Source: Streptomyces sp. WP-1
GTDB lineage: Bacteria; Actinomycetota; Actinomycetes; Streptomycetales; Streptomycetaceae
Length of the DNA stretch: 64,000 bases
Direction: 5' to 3'
NCBI RefSeq assembly: GCF_030450125.1
Contig: NZ_CP123923.1
Span: 2,480,001-2,544,000, forward strand
Shown: piece by piece, positions 50,765-62,293 of the stretch
Position numbering within the stretch: the stretch's first letter is position 1
Layout: each line of letters opens with the position of its first letter
The notes under the pieces: model-generated
What the model was told of the DNA's origin: nothing
The model's input: only the letters and a program-made list of their open reading frames with translations
Databases searched by the model: none
Translations under genes and position numbers: made by a program

Positions 50765-53242
50765 TCACGGCGCCCGCAGCGTCTCCTCCAGCACCCTCGC
50801 CACCGACCCCGCGTCCTGCTCCGGCAGGGGCTCGCCCGCGCCGGTCGTCACGTAGAAGGCGTCGACCGCGTTGGCACCGAGGGTCGAGACGTGCATGCTG
50901 CGGACCCGCACGCCCGCCTTCTCCAGGGCCATGCCGATACGGTGCAGCAGGCCGGGGGCGTCCTGGGCGCGGACCTCGATCACGGTGGCGTGGTGGGAGG
51001 CGGCGGGGGCGACCGTCACCCGGGGCGGCGGGGCGAGCAGGCCGCGGCGCCTCGGGTAGGCGGCTTCGCGTTCGGCGAGGCGGCCGGCGATGTCGAGCGA
51101 GCCGTCCAGGGCGCGCACCAGGTCGGCGCGCAGCCGGGCGGCCTCGGGCAGGGAGCCGTACTCGGCGGCGACCCGCCAGTCGAGCAGCAGCACCGAGCCC
51201 TCCCCGGCCCCGGCCTCATCCACGTCCTGCGGCAGCCGCACGGTGCGCAGCCCGGCGGTGCGGACGGTGAGCCGGTGCACGGCGAGGACACCGGCGACGG
51301 CGGGCAGCACGGCGCTCTGGTCGGGTACGGCGATCAGCAGCTCGACGCCGAGGGGCTCGGGCGCGCCGGGCGGTTCCTCGGCGGGCACCGGCTCGCTGCG
51401 GGCGCGCAGCGCGAGGACCGGGCCGCCGGTGCGGAACGCCTCGATGGCCAGGCGTTCCTGCTCGGCGGTGGGCGCGGCGGGCGCGGGCTCGTCCGGGACG
51501 TCCCCGGAGAGCAGGGCCCCGACGCGGCGGACCAGGTCGGCGACGAGGGAGCCGCGCCAGGAGGACCAGGCGGCGGGGCCGGTGGCGAGGGCGTCGGCCT
51601 CGGTGAGGGCGTGCAGGAGTTCCAGGGTGCCCTGGGTGCCGACGGCGTCGGCGACGGAGCGGACGGTGGCGGGGTCGTCCAGGTCGCGGCGGGTGGCCGT
51701 GTCGATCAGCAGGAGGTGGTGGCGGACCAGCGTCGCCAGGACGGCGGCGTCCTCGGCGTCGAAGCCGATGCGGGTGGCGACGTCCTTGGCGATGATCTCG
51801 CCGGCCACCGAGTGGTCGCCGGGCCAGCCCTTGCCGATGTCGTGCAGCAGGGCCGCGACCAGGAGGAGGTCGGGGCGGTGCACATGCCGGGTGAGGGCGG
51901 CGGCGCGGACGGCGGTCTCGATCAGATGGCGGTCGACGGTCCAGATGTGGACGGCGTTGCGCTGGGGGCGGCAGCGGACCCGTTCCCAGTCCGGGAGCAG
52001 CTTGGTGATCAGCCCCTCGGCCTCCAGTGCCTCCCAGACCTCGACGGTGGGGCGGCCGGAACCGAGCAGGGTGACCAGTTGCTCGCGGGCCTCGGCGGGC
52101 CAGGGCGTGGGCAGCGGGCGGGCGGCCGCGGCCAGACGTCGTACCGCGTACGGGGAGAGCGGGAGACCCGCCTGGGCGGCGGTGGCCGCGGCGCGCAGCG
52201 GGAGCACGGGGTCGCGTTCGGGGCGTGCGGCGCGGGCGAGCACCACCTCGCCGTCCTGTTCGACCACGCCCTCGGCCAGCGGGGACCGCTCGGCGACCGG
52301 CTTGCCGCCGCCCAGCATGGCGCGCAGCCGCGGCCGGACGGCGCGCGAGCGGAGCACGCGCCCCACCTCGCGCCAGGTGACGTCACCGGCGTAGGAGATG
52401 ACCCGGGCCGCCTCGTAGACCTGCCGCAGCAGGACGTCGGCGTCGAGCAGGCCCAGTTCGGCGGCGACCTGGTCCTGTTCCTGGAGGGCGAGCCGGTCGG
52501 TGGCGCGGCCGGTGCTCAGATGGAGGGCGTCGCGGACGTCGAGCAGGGTGCGGCGGGCCTCGGCCAGGCCCTCGCGGGGGGCGTCGGCGAGCCAGGAGGC
52601 GGCGACGGCGCGCAGTGCGGTGGCGTCGCGCAGACCGCCGCGGGCCTCCTTGAGGTCGGGTTCCAGGAGGAACCGCAGCTCGCCCTGCCGCTGGGCGCGT
52701 TCGTCGCACAGCTCCCTCAGTTCGGGCAGCCGTTTGGGGGCCTGGTTGCGCCAGTCGGCGAGGACGGCGGTGCGCAGTCCGGCGGTCAGGCCGAGATCGC
52801 CGGCGAGGTGCCGGGCGTCCAGCAGGCCGAGCTGGACCTTGAGGTCCTCGCCGGCCGTCCTGCGGGCCTCGGCGAGGGTGCGTACGGAGTGGTCGAGGTC
52901 GAGGCCGAGGTCCCAGACGGGGTACCAGAGGCGGTCGGCGAGGGCGGCGACCGCGGTGGGGTCGGAGCCGTCGTGCAGCAGCAGGAGGTCCAGGTCGCTG
53001 CGCGGGGACAGCTCGCCGCGGCCGTAGCCGCCGACGGCGACGAGGGAGATGCCCGAGACGCCCTGCGGTCTGCCCGCCCCGGCGGCGAAGAGTCCGGCGA
53101 GCCAGTCGTCGGTCAGTCCGGCGAGGGCGGCGCGGCGCGGCGGCCCGGTCCGCGCCCCCTCGGTGAGGAGGCGCAGCCGGGCCGCCGCGTAGCCGCCGGG
53201 TCCGGGGCTCTCGGCCGATGTCCGCTCATCCGTTCCCGTCAC
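50765..53242 (-). CDS. glnD: PII protein nucleotidyltransferase GlnD
   Basis: An 825-residue enzyme. The nucleotidyltransferase site is VGGYGRGELSPRSDLDLLLL (G-G-x12-D-x-D). The HD domain is LLLVAALLHDIGKGWPGDHS. Two C-terminal ACT domains (VELLIAVPDQSAVLPAVAGV; VIEVRAQDAPGLLHRIGMAL) sense glutamine. In Streptomyces GlnD is reported to adenylylate, not uridylylate, GlnK. GTG 53242 has GGGAG eight bases upstream. It is the third gene of amtB-glnK-glnD, 40 bases after glnK. Confidence 0.95.
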   Translation of the reverse strand: MTGTDERTSAESPGPGGYAAARLRLLTEGARTGPPRRAALAGLTDDWLAGLFAAGAGRPQGVSGISLVAVGGYGRGELSPRSDLDLLLLHDGSDPTAVAALADRLWYPVWDLGLDLDHSVRTLAEARRTAGEDLKVQLGLLDARHLAGDLGLTAGLRTAVLADWRNQAPKRLPELRELCDERAQRQGELRFLLEPDLKEARGGLRDATALRAVAASWLADAPREGLAEARRTLLDVRDALHLSTGRATDRLALQEQDQVAAELGLLDADVLLRQVYEAARVISYAGDVTWREVGRVLRSRAVRPRLRAMLGGGKPVAERSPLAEGVVEQDGEVVLARAARPERDPVLPLRAAATAAQAGLPLSPYAVRRLAAAARPLPTPWPAEAREQLVTLLGSGRPTVEVWEALEAEGLITKLLPDWERVRCRPQRNAVHIWTVDRHLIETAVRAAALTRHVHRPDLLLVAALLHDIGKGWPGDHSVAGEIIAKDVATRIGFDAEDAAVLATLVRHHLLLIDTATRRDLDDPATVRSVADAVGTQGTLELLHALTEADALATGPAAWSSWRGSLVADLVRRVGALLSGDVPDEPAPAAPTAEQERLAIEAFRTGGPVLALRARSEPVPAEEPPGAPEPLGVELLIAVPDQSAVLPAVAGVLAVHRLTVRTAGLRTVRLPQDVDEAGAGEGSVLLLDWRVAAEYGSLPEAARLRADLVRALDGSLDIAGRLAEREAAYPRRRGLLAPPPRVTVAPAASHHATVIEVRAQDAPGLLHRIGMALEKAGVRVRSMHVSTLGANAVDAFYVTTGAGEPLPEQDAGSVARVLEETLRAP

Positions 53243-53282
53243 CCAGCGACTCCCGTTCCGTTCCGGTGTTCCAGGGCTGATC

Positions 53283-55160
<1,878 letters not shown>

Positions 55161-55276
55161 TTACGTGCCCATGAACCGGCCGCGGCGCGGGCCTCTCGAT
55201 GACCTGGCGTTGGGGGAGCCGAGTCGGGCGGTTCGGGAGGTCCGGCCGCGGCCGGGGTTCTGGGGCGGGGTCCGGG

Positions 55277-56752
55277 TCAGACGGCCTCGGACTCGGGGAG
55301 GTCGACGGCGAGCTGTTCGGCGAGGTCGACCACGGCGGCGAGATCGCCGTGGTCGCGCACGGCCGTGCCGACCGTCTTTCGGATACGGGTGTTCACGCGC
55401 TCGGAGCGGACCTTCTTGGCCACGGTCATCGCCCGCGAGGCGAACTCGGTGCCGGCCTCGGGCTCGTCCTGGAGCAGATGCACGGTGGCCATGCCGATCA
55501 GGTTGAGCGCATACGACCGCTGGTGCTCGCTGTCCTTGGCGAACAGGTCCACCGCCCGGCGCATCAGCGGCTCGGCGAGGGAGGCGTAGGCGGGGCTGCG
55601 GCCCGCGCTGTAGGCGAGGTCGCGGAAGGAGTGGGAGTTCTCCGCGTACAGCTCGGCCTCGGAGAAGAAGCGGATCCAGTCGGGGTCCGGCTCGTCCCAC
55701 TCGTCGGCCTCGGAGAAGGTGTCCTCGGCCATGCGCACCGCGCGCTTGGTGCGGCCGGGCTGCCCCATGTTGGCGTAGGCGCGGGCCTCCATCGCATACA
55801 GCATGGACTGGGTGCGCGGTCCCGCGCAGTCGCGGCTGCCGTACTGGGCGAGGTGGATCAGCTCCAGGGCGTCGTCGGGCCGGCCGAGGTGGATCATCTG
55901 GCGGCTCATGCTGGAGAGGATGTACGAGCCGAGCGGCCGGTCGCCCGCCTCCTTGGCGGCGTGCAGCGCGAGCACGAAGTACTTCTGGGCGGTGGGCTGG
56001 AGCCCCACGTCGTACGACATCCAGCCGGCCAGTTCGGCGAGTTCGGCGGCGACCTGGAAGAGCTTGCGGGTGGTGGCCTCGGGCTGGGGTTCCTGGAGCA
56101 GGTCGGTGACCTCGTGCAGCTGGCCGACGACGGCCTTGCGGCGCAGTCCGCCGCCGCACTGGGCGTCCCACTGGCGGAACATCCTGGTGGTGGACTCCAG
56201 CAGTTCGAGCTCCGGCTTGGAAAGGCGGCCGGGCCTGCGGGAGTCGAGGGCGGACTCGGGGGCGGGCGCGGCGGGGGTGCCGGGGGTGGGCACGAGCCAG
56301 CGCTGCATGGGCTCGATCAGGGAGGGGCCCGCGGACAGCGCGAGGGAGGTGCCGAGGAAGCCGCGCCGGGCGAGCATCAGGTCGCTGCGGGAGAACTCGC
56401 CGAGCTGGGCGACGGTCTGGGGGCCGGTCCAGGGCAGGTCGACACCGGAGGCGGCGGTCGACTGGCGGGCGGCGCGCAGGCCCAGGTCCTCGATGGAGAC
56501 CACGCAGCCGAAGCGCTCGGAGAACAGCTCGGAGAGGATGCGCGGGATCGGTTCGCGCGGGTTCTCGCCGTCCAGCCAGCGGCGCACCCGGGAGGTGTCG
56601 GTGGAGATGTGGTTGGCACCTAACTGGCGTGCCCTGCGGTTCACTTGGCGGGCCAGCTCGCCCTTGGACCAGCCGCTGCGCACGAACCACGAGCCGAGCA
56701 GCTCATTGGGGCGCTTGTCAGCGTTTGTCCCGCTTCCGCCATTGCCGCCCAC
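55277..56752 (-). CDS. nsdA: negative regulator of sporulation and antibiotics NsdA
   Basis: A 491-residue helical protein with TPR-like repeats in its C-terminal two thirds. The start VGGNGGSGTNADKRPNELLG with SWFVRSGWSKGELARQVNRR matches my recollection of S. coelicolor NsdA, which represses aerial growth, sporulation and actinorhodin. The N-terminal part (about 20-90) contains a helix-turn-helix-like segment. GTG 56752 is preceded by GGGGGC. It is conserved only in Streptomyces relatives. Confidence 0.92.
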   Translation of the reverse strand: MGGNGGSGTNADKRPNELLGSWFVRSGWSKGELARQVNRRARQLGANHISTDTSRVRRWLDGENPREPIPRILSELFSERFGCVVSIEDLGLRAARQSTAASGVDLPWTGPQTVAQLGEFSRSDLMLARRGFLGTSLALSAGPSLIEPMQRWLVPTPGTPAAPAPESALDSRRPGRLSKPELELLESTTRMFRQWDAQCGGGLRRKAVVGQLHEVTDLLQEPQPEATTRKLFQVAAELAELAGWMSYDVGLQPTAQKYFVLALHAAKEAGDRPLGSYILSSMSRQMIHLGRPDDALELIHLAQYGSRDCAGPRTQSMLYAMEARAYANMGQPGRTKRAVRMAEDTFSEADEWDEPDPDWIRFFSEAELYAENSHSFRDLAYSAGRSPAYASLAEPLMRRAVDLFAKDSEHQRSYALNLIGMATVHLLQDEPEAGTEFASRAMTVAKKVRSERVNTRIRKTVGTAVRDHGDLAAVVDLAEQLAVDLPESEAV

Positions 56753-57254
56753 TGGAACGCCCCCATCCCTGAGACCTCTTGCCGCCGAGTGCGCCAAGCC
56801 CTATCAGAATGCCGGTAAATACGGTCCGGTGTCCCCCGGTTCTCAGCCTTCGAACGCGATACCGAGCCGTTCTCGGGCCCTTTTCGGGTTACTGCCGAGT
56901 CGCTTCCGGGTTGCCCCCGGCATACCCACGGGCGCATGTGCCCCGAGGATTTCGCACACTCACAGTAACCCCGTGATCACCGGCTCAGCCACGCGGATCA
57001 GAGAAACGCCACCATTCGCCACCCCTTCGAATGAACTCCCGCTCCGTCGCACGCGATTCACTTGACACAGGACGAACGGAAGCGGGCGGAGTGATGCACA
57101 AAGGGGCGCGTGGATCCCGGTGCGCCACCCGCCATGCTTCGAAGCGCCGCCCCGGTTCCGTCACGGCGAGGGCATCCGGAGCCGTAGCGTTACGTTCCGC
57201 TTCCGTCTCGTTCCGTGTCGTAACCACCGGCGCGCCGGACCCGTTGGAGGGGGC
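56753..57254. other. divergent nsdA promoter region, no gene
   Basis: These 502 bases between nsdA and the rightward primase-like gene hold no credible coding region. The stretch from 56800 to 57080 is less GC-rich than its surroundings (many AAT, TCAG and TTC), fitting promoters for both genes. I see no repeat or palindrome of note. Confidence 0.5.
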
Positions 57255-57917
57255 ATGGGCTTCACGATCGGCGGCATTCGCGAGATCCGCTCCGGCACGC
57301 GTCGGCGTGGCCGGTCCGCGGAGTGCACCACCGTCGCCGAGTTCACCGGGCTGTGGGGCTGGGACGTGGTGCCGGGCGCGCGGGCCGCGGCGGGCGCCTG
57401 CTCCTGCGGGTTCGAGGACTGTCCGGAGCCGGGCGCGCATCCGCTCGACTTCGCGCCCGAGGTGCCGGCCGGGGCCACGCTGGACGAGGTGGCCAAGGCA
57501 TGGGCGGAGTGCCCGGGGGCCTCGGTGCTGCTGCCGGTGGGCCGCGCCTTCGACATCGTGGAGGTCTCCGAGCCGGCCGGCCGGCGCGCCCTGGTCCGGC
57601 TGGAGCGGATGGGGCTGCCGCTGGGTCCGGTGGCCGTGACCCCCGAGGGCCGGGCGCACTTCTTCGTGGCCCCGGGCGCCGCGGCCGAGCTGCCCCGGCT
57701 GCTGTACCGGATGGGCTGGGACGACCCGCGCACCCTCGATCTGCGCGGCCTCGGGTCCGGTACGTACATCACCGCGCCGCCCTGCGACCGGGGCGGCCGG
57801 GGCCCGGTGCGCTGGCTGCGCCCGCCCGCCCTGGATTCCGCGACCCGCCCCCCGGCGGCCCGGCTGCTGCTGGGGACGCTGGCGTATGTGGCGCACCGGT
57901 CGCGGTGGCGGTCGTAG
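57255..57917 (+). CDS. prim-pol-like (bifunctional DNA primase/polymerase N-terminal domain) protein
   Basis: A 220-residue conserved Streptomyces protein. AGACSCGFEDCPEPGAHPLD is the cysteine-containing motif typical of prim-pol domains (CxC...C..PGxHP). The later part AVTPEGRAHFFVAPG and the RGLGSGTYITAPP stretch continue the fold. A helicase domain is missing and the catalytic acidic pair is not obvious, so polymerase activity is doubtful. ATG 57255 follows GGAGGGGGC. It sits between nsdA and ftsY in the known Streptomyces order. Confidence 0.8.
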   Translation: MGFTIGGIREIRSGTRRRGRSAECTTVAEFTGLWGWDVVPGARAAAGACSCGFEDCPEPGAHPLDFAPEVPAGATLDEVAKAWAECPGASVLLPVGRAFDIVEVSEPAGRRALVRLERMGLPLGPVAVTPEGRAHFFVAPGAAAELPRLLYRMGWDDPRTLDLRGLGSGTYITAPPCDRGGRGPVRWLRPPALDSATRPPAARLLLGTLAYVAHRSRWRS

Positions 57918-57958
57918 CCACGCCGGGGAACAACGGCCGGAACGCGGCCGGGAGAAGC

Positions 57959-57999
57959 GAAGTGCCCGTCCTCAACTGCACCTTGAGGGCGGGCACTTC
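57959..57999. terminator. bidirectional hairpin between prim-pol-like gene and ftsY
   Basis: Seventeen-base arms (57959-57975, 57983-57999) with one mismatch and a 7-base loop, followed by TTC/preceded by GAAG. It lies between two convergent stops. Confidence 0.75.
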
Positions 58000-58027
58000 T
58001 TCAGGTCGGGTGGTGATCCGGCGACGG

Positions 58028-59233
58028 TCAGTCTCCGATCAGCGCGTCCACGAACGCCTCCGGCTCGAACGGCGCCAGGTCGTCCGCGCCCTCGCCGAGC
58101 CCGATCAGCTTGACCGGCACGCCCAGCTCGCGCTGGACGGCGACCACGATGCCGCCCTTGGCGGTGCCGTCCAGCTTGGTCAGCACGATGCCGGTGATGT
58201 CCACGACCTCGGCGAACACCCGGGCCTGCACCAGACCGTTCTGCCCGGTGGTGGCGTCCAGGACCAGCAGCACCTCGTCCAGCGGGGCGTGCTTCTCGAC
58301 CACGCGCTTGACCTTGCCCAGCTCGTCCATGAGACCGGTCTTGGTGTGCAGCCGTCCCGCGGTGTCGATGAGGACGACGTCGACCCCCATCTCCTTGCCC
58401 TCCTTCACCGCGTCGAAGGCCACGGAGGCGGGGTCGCCGGCCTCGGGGCCGCGCACGGTGTAGGCGCCGACCCGCTCGCCCCAGGTCTGGAGCTGGTCGG
58501 CGGCGGCGGCACGGAAGGTGTCGGCGGCGCCGAGCACCACGGTGCGGCCGTCGGCGACCAGGACGCGGGCGAGCTTGCCGGTGGTGGTGGTCTTGCCGGT
58601 GCCGTTGACACCGACGACCATCACGATGCCGGGCTTGCGGTCGGCGGGCTCGGTCTTCACGGTGCGGTCGACATCGGTGCCGACCAGCTTGAGCAGCTCC
58701 TCGCGCAGCAGGGCGCGCAGCTCCTCGGGGGTGCGGGTGCCGAGCACCTTGACGCGCTCGCGCAGGCCCTCGACCAGTTCCTGGGTGGGCTGCACACCGA
58801 CGTCGGCGGTGAGCAGGGTGTCCTCGATCTCCTCCCAGGTGTCGTCGTCCAGGTGCTCGCGCGAGAGCAGCGTGAGCAGGCCCTTGCCGAGGGCGTTCTG
58901 GGAGCGGGACAGGCGGGTGCGGAGCCGGACCAGCCGGCCCGCGGTGGGCTCCGGGATCTCGATCTCGGGAGCCTCGACGGCGGGGACGGGAGGCTCTTCG
59001 ACGGCGACCGGCGGGCCGCCCGGGAGATCCACCTCCTCGATCGTCCGGCGCGGTTCGTCGCGCGGCGTCTCGGCCTCTTCGCCGACGTGCGGCTCGGCCG
59101 GGGGCGCGGTGATGTCGGGCGCCTTCGGGGGCGGCGGGGGCAGCGACTTCCGGCGTCGGCCGCCCACGATCAGCCCGCCGAGCGCGCCGAGCACGACCAC
59201 GGCGATGACTACAGCAAGGATGATGGTTTCCAT
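58028..59233 (-). CDS. ftsY: signal recognition particle receptor FtsY
   Basis: A 401-residue FtsY. METIILAVVIAVVVLGALGG is an N-terminal membrane anchor, followed by an acidic proline-rich A domain. The N domain precedes the GTPase with GVNGTGKTTTTGKLARVL (G1), DTFRAAAADQL (insertion box), DTAGRLHTKTGLMDELGKVK (G3) and LTKLDGTAKGGIVVAV (G4/5). It docks Ffh-ribosome complexes at the membrane. The ATG is 59233. A GGGGGGCG site precedes it. Confidence 0.96.
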   Translation of the reverse strand: METIILAVVIAVVVLGALGGLIVGGRRRKSLPPPPPKAPDITAPPAEPHVGEEAETPRDEPRRTIEEVDLPGGPPVAVEEPPVPAVEAPEIEIPEPTAGRLVRLRTRLSRSQNALGKGLLTLLSREHLDDDTWEEIEDTLLTADVGVQPTQELVEGLRERVKVLGTRTPEELRALLREELLKLVGTDVDRTVKTEPADRKPGIVMVVGVNGTGKTTTTGKLARVLVADGRTVVLGAADTFRAAAADQLQTWGERVGAYTVRGPEAGDPASVAFDAVKEGKEMGVDVVLIDTAGRLHTKTGLMDELGKVKRVVEKHAPLDEVLLVLDATTGQNGLVQARVFAEVVDITGIVLTKLDGTAKGGIVVAVQRELGVPVKLIGLGEGADDLAPFEPEAFVDALIGD

Positions 59234-59405
59234 AACGCCCCCCAGTATCGGCCATGGGGTCCACCGGGACCGGGCTTGTGGCTTCCTCCGAGAGACAAAC
59301 GCCACGTTTGGCGAGGAGTCGGAGCAAAGTACGATGGTCCGGGCTGCGTTGACGCGCGTAGAGTCCGACCGTCCCTTTCCCTCCACCTCTAGGGCACCCT
59401 TCCCC

Positions 59406-60896
59406 ATGAGCAAAACCGTCGAGACCGAAGGCGCTCTCGAGACGCGTGGCATCGAGCAGGTCCCGGACCACGAGCGGACCGGCCGGACCCGTGAGCTGTT
59501 CCCGACCTGGGTCGGCGCCAACATCAGCGTCCTGCTGCTGACGATGGGCGCGAGCCTCGTCGTGGCGTATCACCTGAACATCTGGCAGGCGCTGGTCGTC
59601 GCGGTCGCGGCGCCCGCCGTGTCGTACGGCCTCGTCGGTCTGATCGGCATCGCCGGCAAGCGGGGCGGGGCGCCGGGCATGGCGCTGTCCCGGGCGGTGT
59701 TCGGACAGCGGGGCAACCTGCTGCCGGGCTCGCTGATCTGGGTGGCCCGCTGGGGCTGGGAGACGATCAACGCGGTGACCGGCGCCTACGCCATGCTCTC
59801 CATCCTGGAGATCGTGTTCGGCGTCAAGGCGAACAGCGTCCTGGACATGGTGACGCTGCTGGTGTTCGTGGTGGCGACCTTCGCGATCTCCGGGCTCGGC
59901 ATCAACGCCGTCCAGAAGTGCAACAGGTACGCCACCTACTTCTTCGGCGCGTTCTCGGTGCTGGTCCTCGTCTACCTGGCGGTGAAGACGGACTGGTCGA
60001 AGGTGATGGACCACAGCGCCGGTTCCACGGCCGCGGTGATCACCGGCATCGGCATGATCGCGGCCGGCGGCGTCAGCTGGATCCCGACGGCCCCGGACTT
60101 CACCCGCTATCTGCCGCGCACGGCCTCCTCGAAGGCGATCGTGGGTACGGCGGTCGGCGGCGCCGGTGTGGTCGTGCTGCCGATGGTCCTGATGGGCGCG
60201 GTGATGGCGGTCGCGACTCCGGACCTGGCCTCGGCCGCGGACCCGGTGTCCTTCCTGGGCAAGATCCTGCCGACGTGGATCGCGGTGCCCTACCTGTTCA
60301 TCGCGCTGGTCGGCATGCTGCTGATCAACTCGATGTCGATGTACTCGGCGGGCTTCACCGCGCAGACCCTCGGCTTCAAGGTGCCGCGGCACTGGGCGGT
60401 GTCGGTCAACGCGGTGATCTCGCTGGTGTTCGGCGGGGTGCTGATGCTGGTGGCGACCAGCTTCATGGGCTCCTTCATCGCCTTCCTGTCCCTGCTCGCG
60501 GTCGCGTTCTCCGCGTGGGTCGGCGTGTTCGGCGCGGACATGTTCCGCCGCACGGAGTACGACGGCCGGGCCATGGCCGACACGACGCGCACCAGCGCCT
60601 ACTGGTACAAGGGCGGCTTCTCCCCCGCCGCCGTGGCCGCGTGGGCGATCGGCCTGGTCTCGGGCCTGATGTTCACCACCTCGGACTGGTTCACCGGCCC
60701 GCTGGCCAGGAACAACGTCATCGGCGAGTACGGCCTCGGCTGGGTCGCCACGATCGTGATCTCGGGCGGGCTGTACCTGGTCCTGCCGAAGCCGGGGATC
60801 GAGGCCCCGGCGAGCGCCGAGGAGGCCGCGCGGGCCGACGGATCGACCGAGACCGTCTCCGGTCCGACCGGCGAGCAGGCGACCGCCGCGGTCTGA
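59406..60896 (+). CDS. NCS1-family cytosine/purine permease
   Basis: A 496-residue membrane protein with about twelve hydrophobic segments. ELFPTWVGANISVLLLTMGA, GAPGMALSRAVFGQRGN and the GGVSWIPTAPDFTRYLP stretch are typical of NCS1 cytosine and purine permeases (CodB-like). It should be a proton- or sodium-linked importer of a nucleobase; which base cannot be read. No clear ribosome site precedes ATG 59406. No deaminase gene is adjacent. Confidence 0.9.
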   Translation: MSKTVETEGALETRGIEQVPDHERTGRTRELFPTWVGANISVLLLTMGASLVVAYHLNIWQALVVAVAAPAVSYGLVGLIGIAGKRGGAPGMALSRAVFGQRGNLLPGSLIWVARWGWETINAVTGAYAMLSILEIVFGVKANSVLDMVTLLVFVVATFAISGLGINAVQKCNRYATYFFGAFSVLVLVYLAVKTDWSKVMDHSAGSTAAVITGIGMIAAGGVSWIPTAPDFTRYLPRTASSKAIVGTAVGGAGVVVLPMVLMGAVMAVATPDLASAADPVSFLGKILPTWIAVPYLFIALVGMLLINSMSMYSAGFTAQTLGFKVPRHWAVSVNAVISLVFGGVLMLVATSFMGSFIAFLSLLAVAFSAWVGVFGADMFRRTEYDGRAMADTTRTSAYWYKGGFSPAAVAAWAIGLVSGLMFTTSDWFTGPLARNNVIGEYGLGWVATIVISGGLYLVLPKPGIEAPASAEEAARADGSTETVSGPTGEQATAAV

Positions 60897-60917
60897 CCGT
60901 CTGACGCTACGACGTAC

Positions 60918-60960
60918 ACCGGAACCCCCTTCAGCGCCCCGCGCCGGAGGGGGTTCCGGT
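60918..60960. terminator. hairpin after the NCS1 permease gene
   Basis: A 14-base inverted repeat (60918-60931 with 60947-60960, ACCGGAACCCCCTT-type arm) lies 22 bases after the permease stop and just before the end of the convergent VOC gene. Confidence 0.7.
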
Positions 60961-60966
60961 GTTGTG

Positions 60967-61353
60967 TCACGCGTGTTCGGGGGCGGTCCAGGAGACGAGC
61001 TGGACGACGACGCCGTTGGGGTCGGTGATCTGGAAGAGGCGTTCGCCCCAGGGTTCCTCGCGCGGCGGCAGGGTGATGGGGGCGCCCTCGTTCCTCAGCC
61101 GCTCGTGCTCGGCGTCCAGGTCGTCCACGGTGAACGCGAGGATCACCCCTGCGGCGCGCTGGTCCCGGAAGCCTTCCGGCAGGACCTCGGTGCCGCGCCG
61201 CAGCAGGATCACACCGGGCGTGTCCGCGCGGACCAGGGAGGCGAAGCCGTCGGCCGCCATGGCCTCGCGGAAGCCGAGATGCCGGGCCAGGAACGCGGCG
61301 GAGGAGGGGACGTCGTCGACGGTCAGGGAGACGGCGGTGGAGGTGACGTTCAT
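60967..61353 (-). CDS. VOC-family (glyoxalase/bleomycin resistance-like) protein
   Basis: A 128-residue single VOC-domain protein: TAVSLTVDDVPSSAAFLARH, VILAFTVDDLDAEHERLRNE and RLFQITDPNGVVVQLVSW. Metal ligands are not clearly assignable. It is divergent from a TetR regulator, and the shared 118-base region has a strong palindrome (61394-61430), so it is probably that regulator's target. The ligand is unknown. Confidence 0.9.
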   Translation of the reverse strand: MNVTSTAVSLTVDDVPSSAAFLARHLGFREAMAADGFASLVRADTPGVILLRRGTEVLPEGFRDQRAAGVILAFTVDDLDAEHERLRNEGAPITLPPREEPWGERLFQITDPNGVVVQLVSWTAPEHA

Positions 61354-61393
61354 GGTCCGTCCTTCGTGAGGGGACTCTGCACGCGTCTCTACT

Positions 61394-61430
61394 ATCTCTG
61401 TACGACGTACATTGTACTGCGTACAGAGAT
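61394..61430. promoter_or_regulatory. palindromic operator between VOC gene and tetR gene
   Basis: ATCTCTGTAC (61394-61403) and GTACAGAGAT (61421-61430) are perfect 10-base arms 17 bases apart; further GTAC units lie inside. It sits midway between the two divergent starts (61353 and 61472). Confidence 0.8.
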
Positions 61431-61471
61431 GGAGCCGGCGGCCCGGGGACTCCGGCAGGAAGAATGGGGCC

Positions 61472-62236
61472 ATGGCCAAGGAACACGGGGGCGCGGGCGA
61501 CCCGGCGCACATCCTGGAACTGCTGTGGCGCGAGCCCGGAGCCGAGGAGGTCCGGCGCGGCCCCCGGCAGGGCCTGTCGGTCGACGCCGTCGTCCGGGTC
61601 GCCGTCGAACTCGCCGACTCCGAGGGGCTGGAGGCCCTGACCATGCGCGGCATCGCCCGCCGGCTGGGGGTCACACCGATGACGCTCTACACCTACGTCC
61701 CGGGCAAGGCGGAGCTGCTCGACCTCATGCTGGACTCCGTGTACCTGCGGATGCCGCGCGGCACCCGGCCGGACGCCCCGTGGCGCGGCCGGGTCGAGGC
61801 CGTGGCGCGGGAGAACCGCGAACTGTACGACCGCCACCCGTGGGTGGCCACCATGTCCACGGCGCGGCCGCCGCTGGGCCCCGGCCTGATGACCAAGTAC
61901 GAGCACGAGCTGGCCGCGTTCGAGGGCTCGGGGCTCGGCGACGTGGAGACGGACGCGGCCCTCGCCCTTGTCCTCGGCCTCGTCCACTCCGTCGCCCGCG
62001 CGGCCCTCGACGCCCAGGCGGCCGCCCGCGACAGCGCGCTGTCCGACCAGCAGTGGTGGGCCGCCAACGAGCTCCTCCTGGCCAAGGTCTTCGACCCCGC
62101 CCGCTTCCCGCTCGCCGCGCGCGTCGGCCGCGCCGCCGGGGCGGCCCACCAGGGCATGTACGACCCCGACCACGCCTTCGCCTTCGGACTGCGGCGGATC
62201 CTGGACGGTCTCGGCCGCCTCGGCGACGCGGACTGA
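61472..62236 (+). CDS. TetR-family transcriptional regulator (TetR_C type)
   Basis: A 254-residue regulator. The helix-turn-helix LTMRGIARRLGVTPMTLYTY is near residue 55. The long C-terminal domain (VATMSTARPPLGPGLMTKYE, ALALVLGLVHSVARAALDAQ) is of the TetR_C class, as in tetracycline-type repressors. ATG 61472 has AGGAAGA nine bases upstream. It is divergent from the VOC gene and probably represses both by binding 61394-61430. Confidence 0.9.
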   Translation: MAKEHGGAGDPAHILELLWREPGAEEVRRGPRQGLSVDAVVRVAVELADSEGLEALTMRGIARRLGVTPMTLYTYVPGKAELLDLMLDSVYLRMPRGTRPDAPWRGRVEAVARENRELYDRHPWVATMSTARPPLGPGLMTKYEHELAAFEGSGLGDVETDAALALVLGLVHSVARAALDAQAAARDSALSDQQWWAANELLLAKVFDPARFPLAARVGRAAGAAHQGMYDPDHAFAFGLRRILDGLGRLGDAD

Positions 62237-62293
62237 GCACGACACCCGCCCACGGCACCGTGGGCGGCGCCGGCCCGGTCCGCCCGCGGAAAG

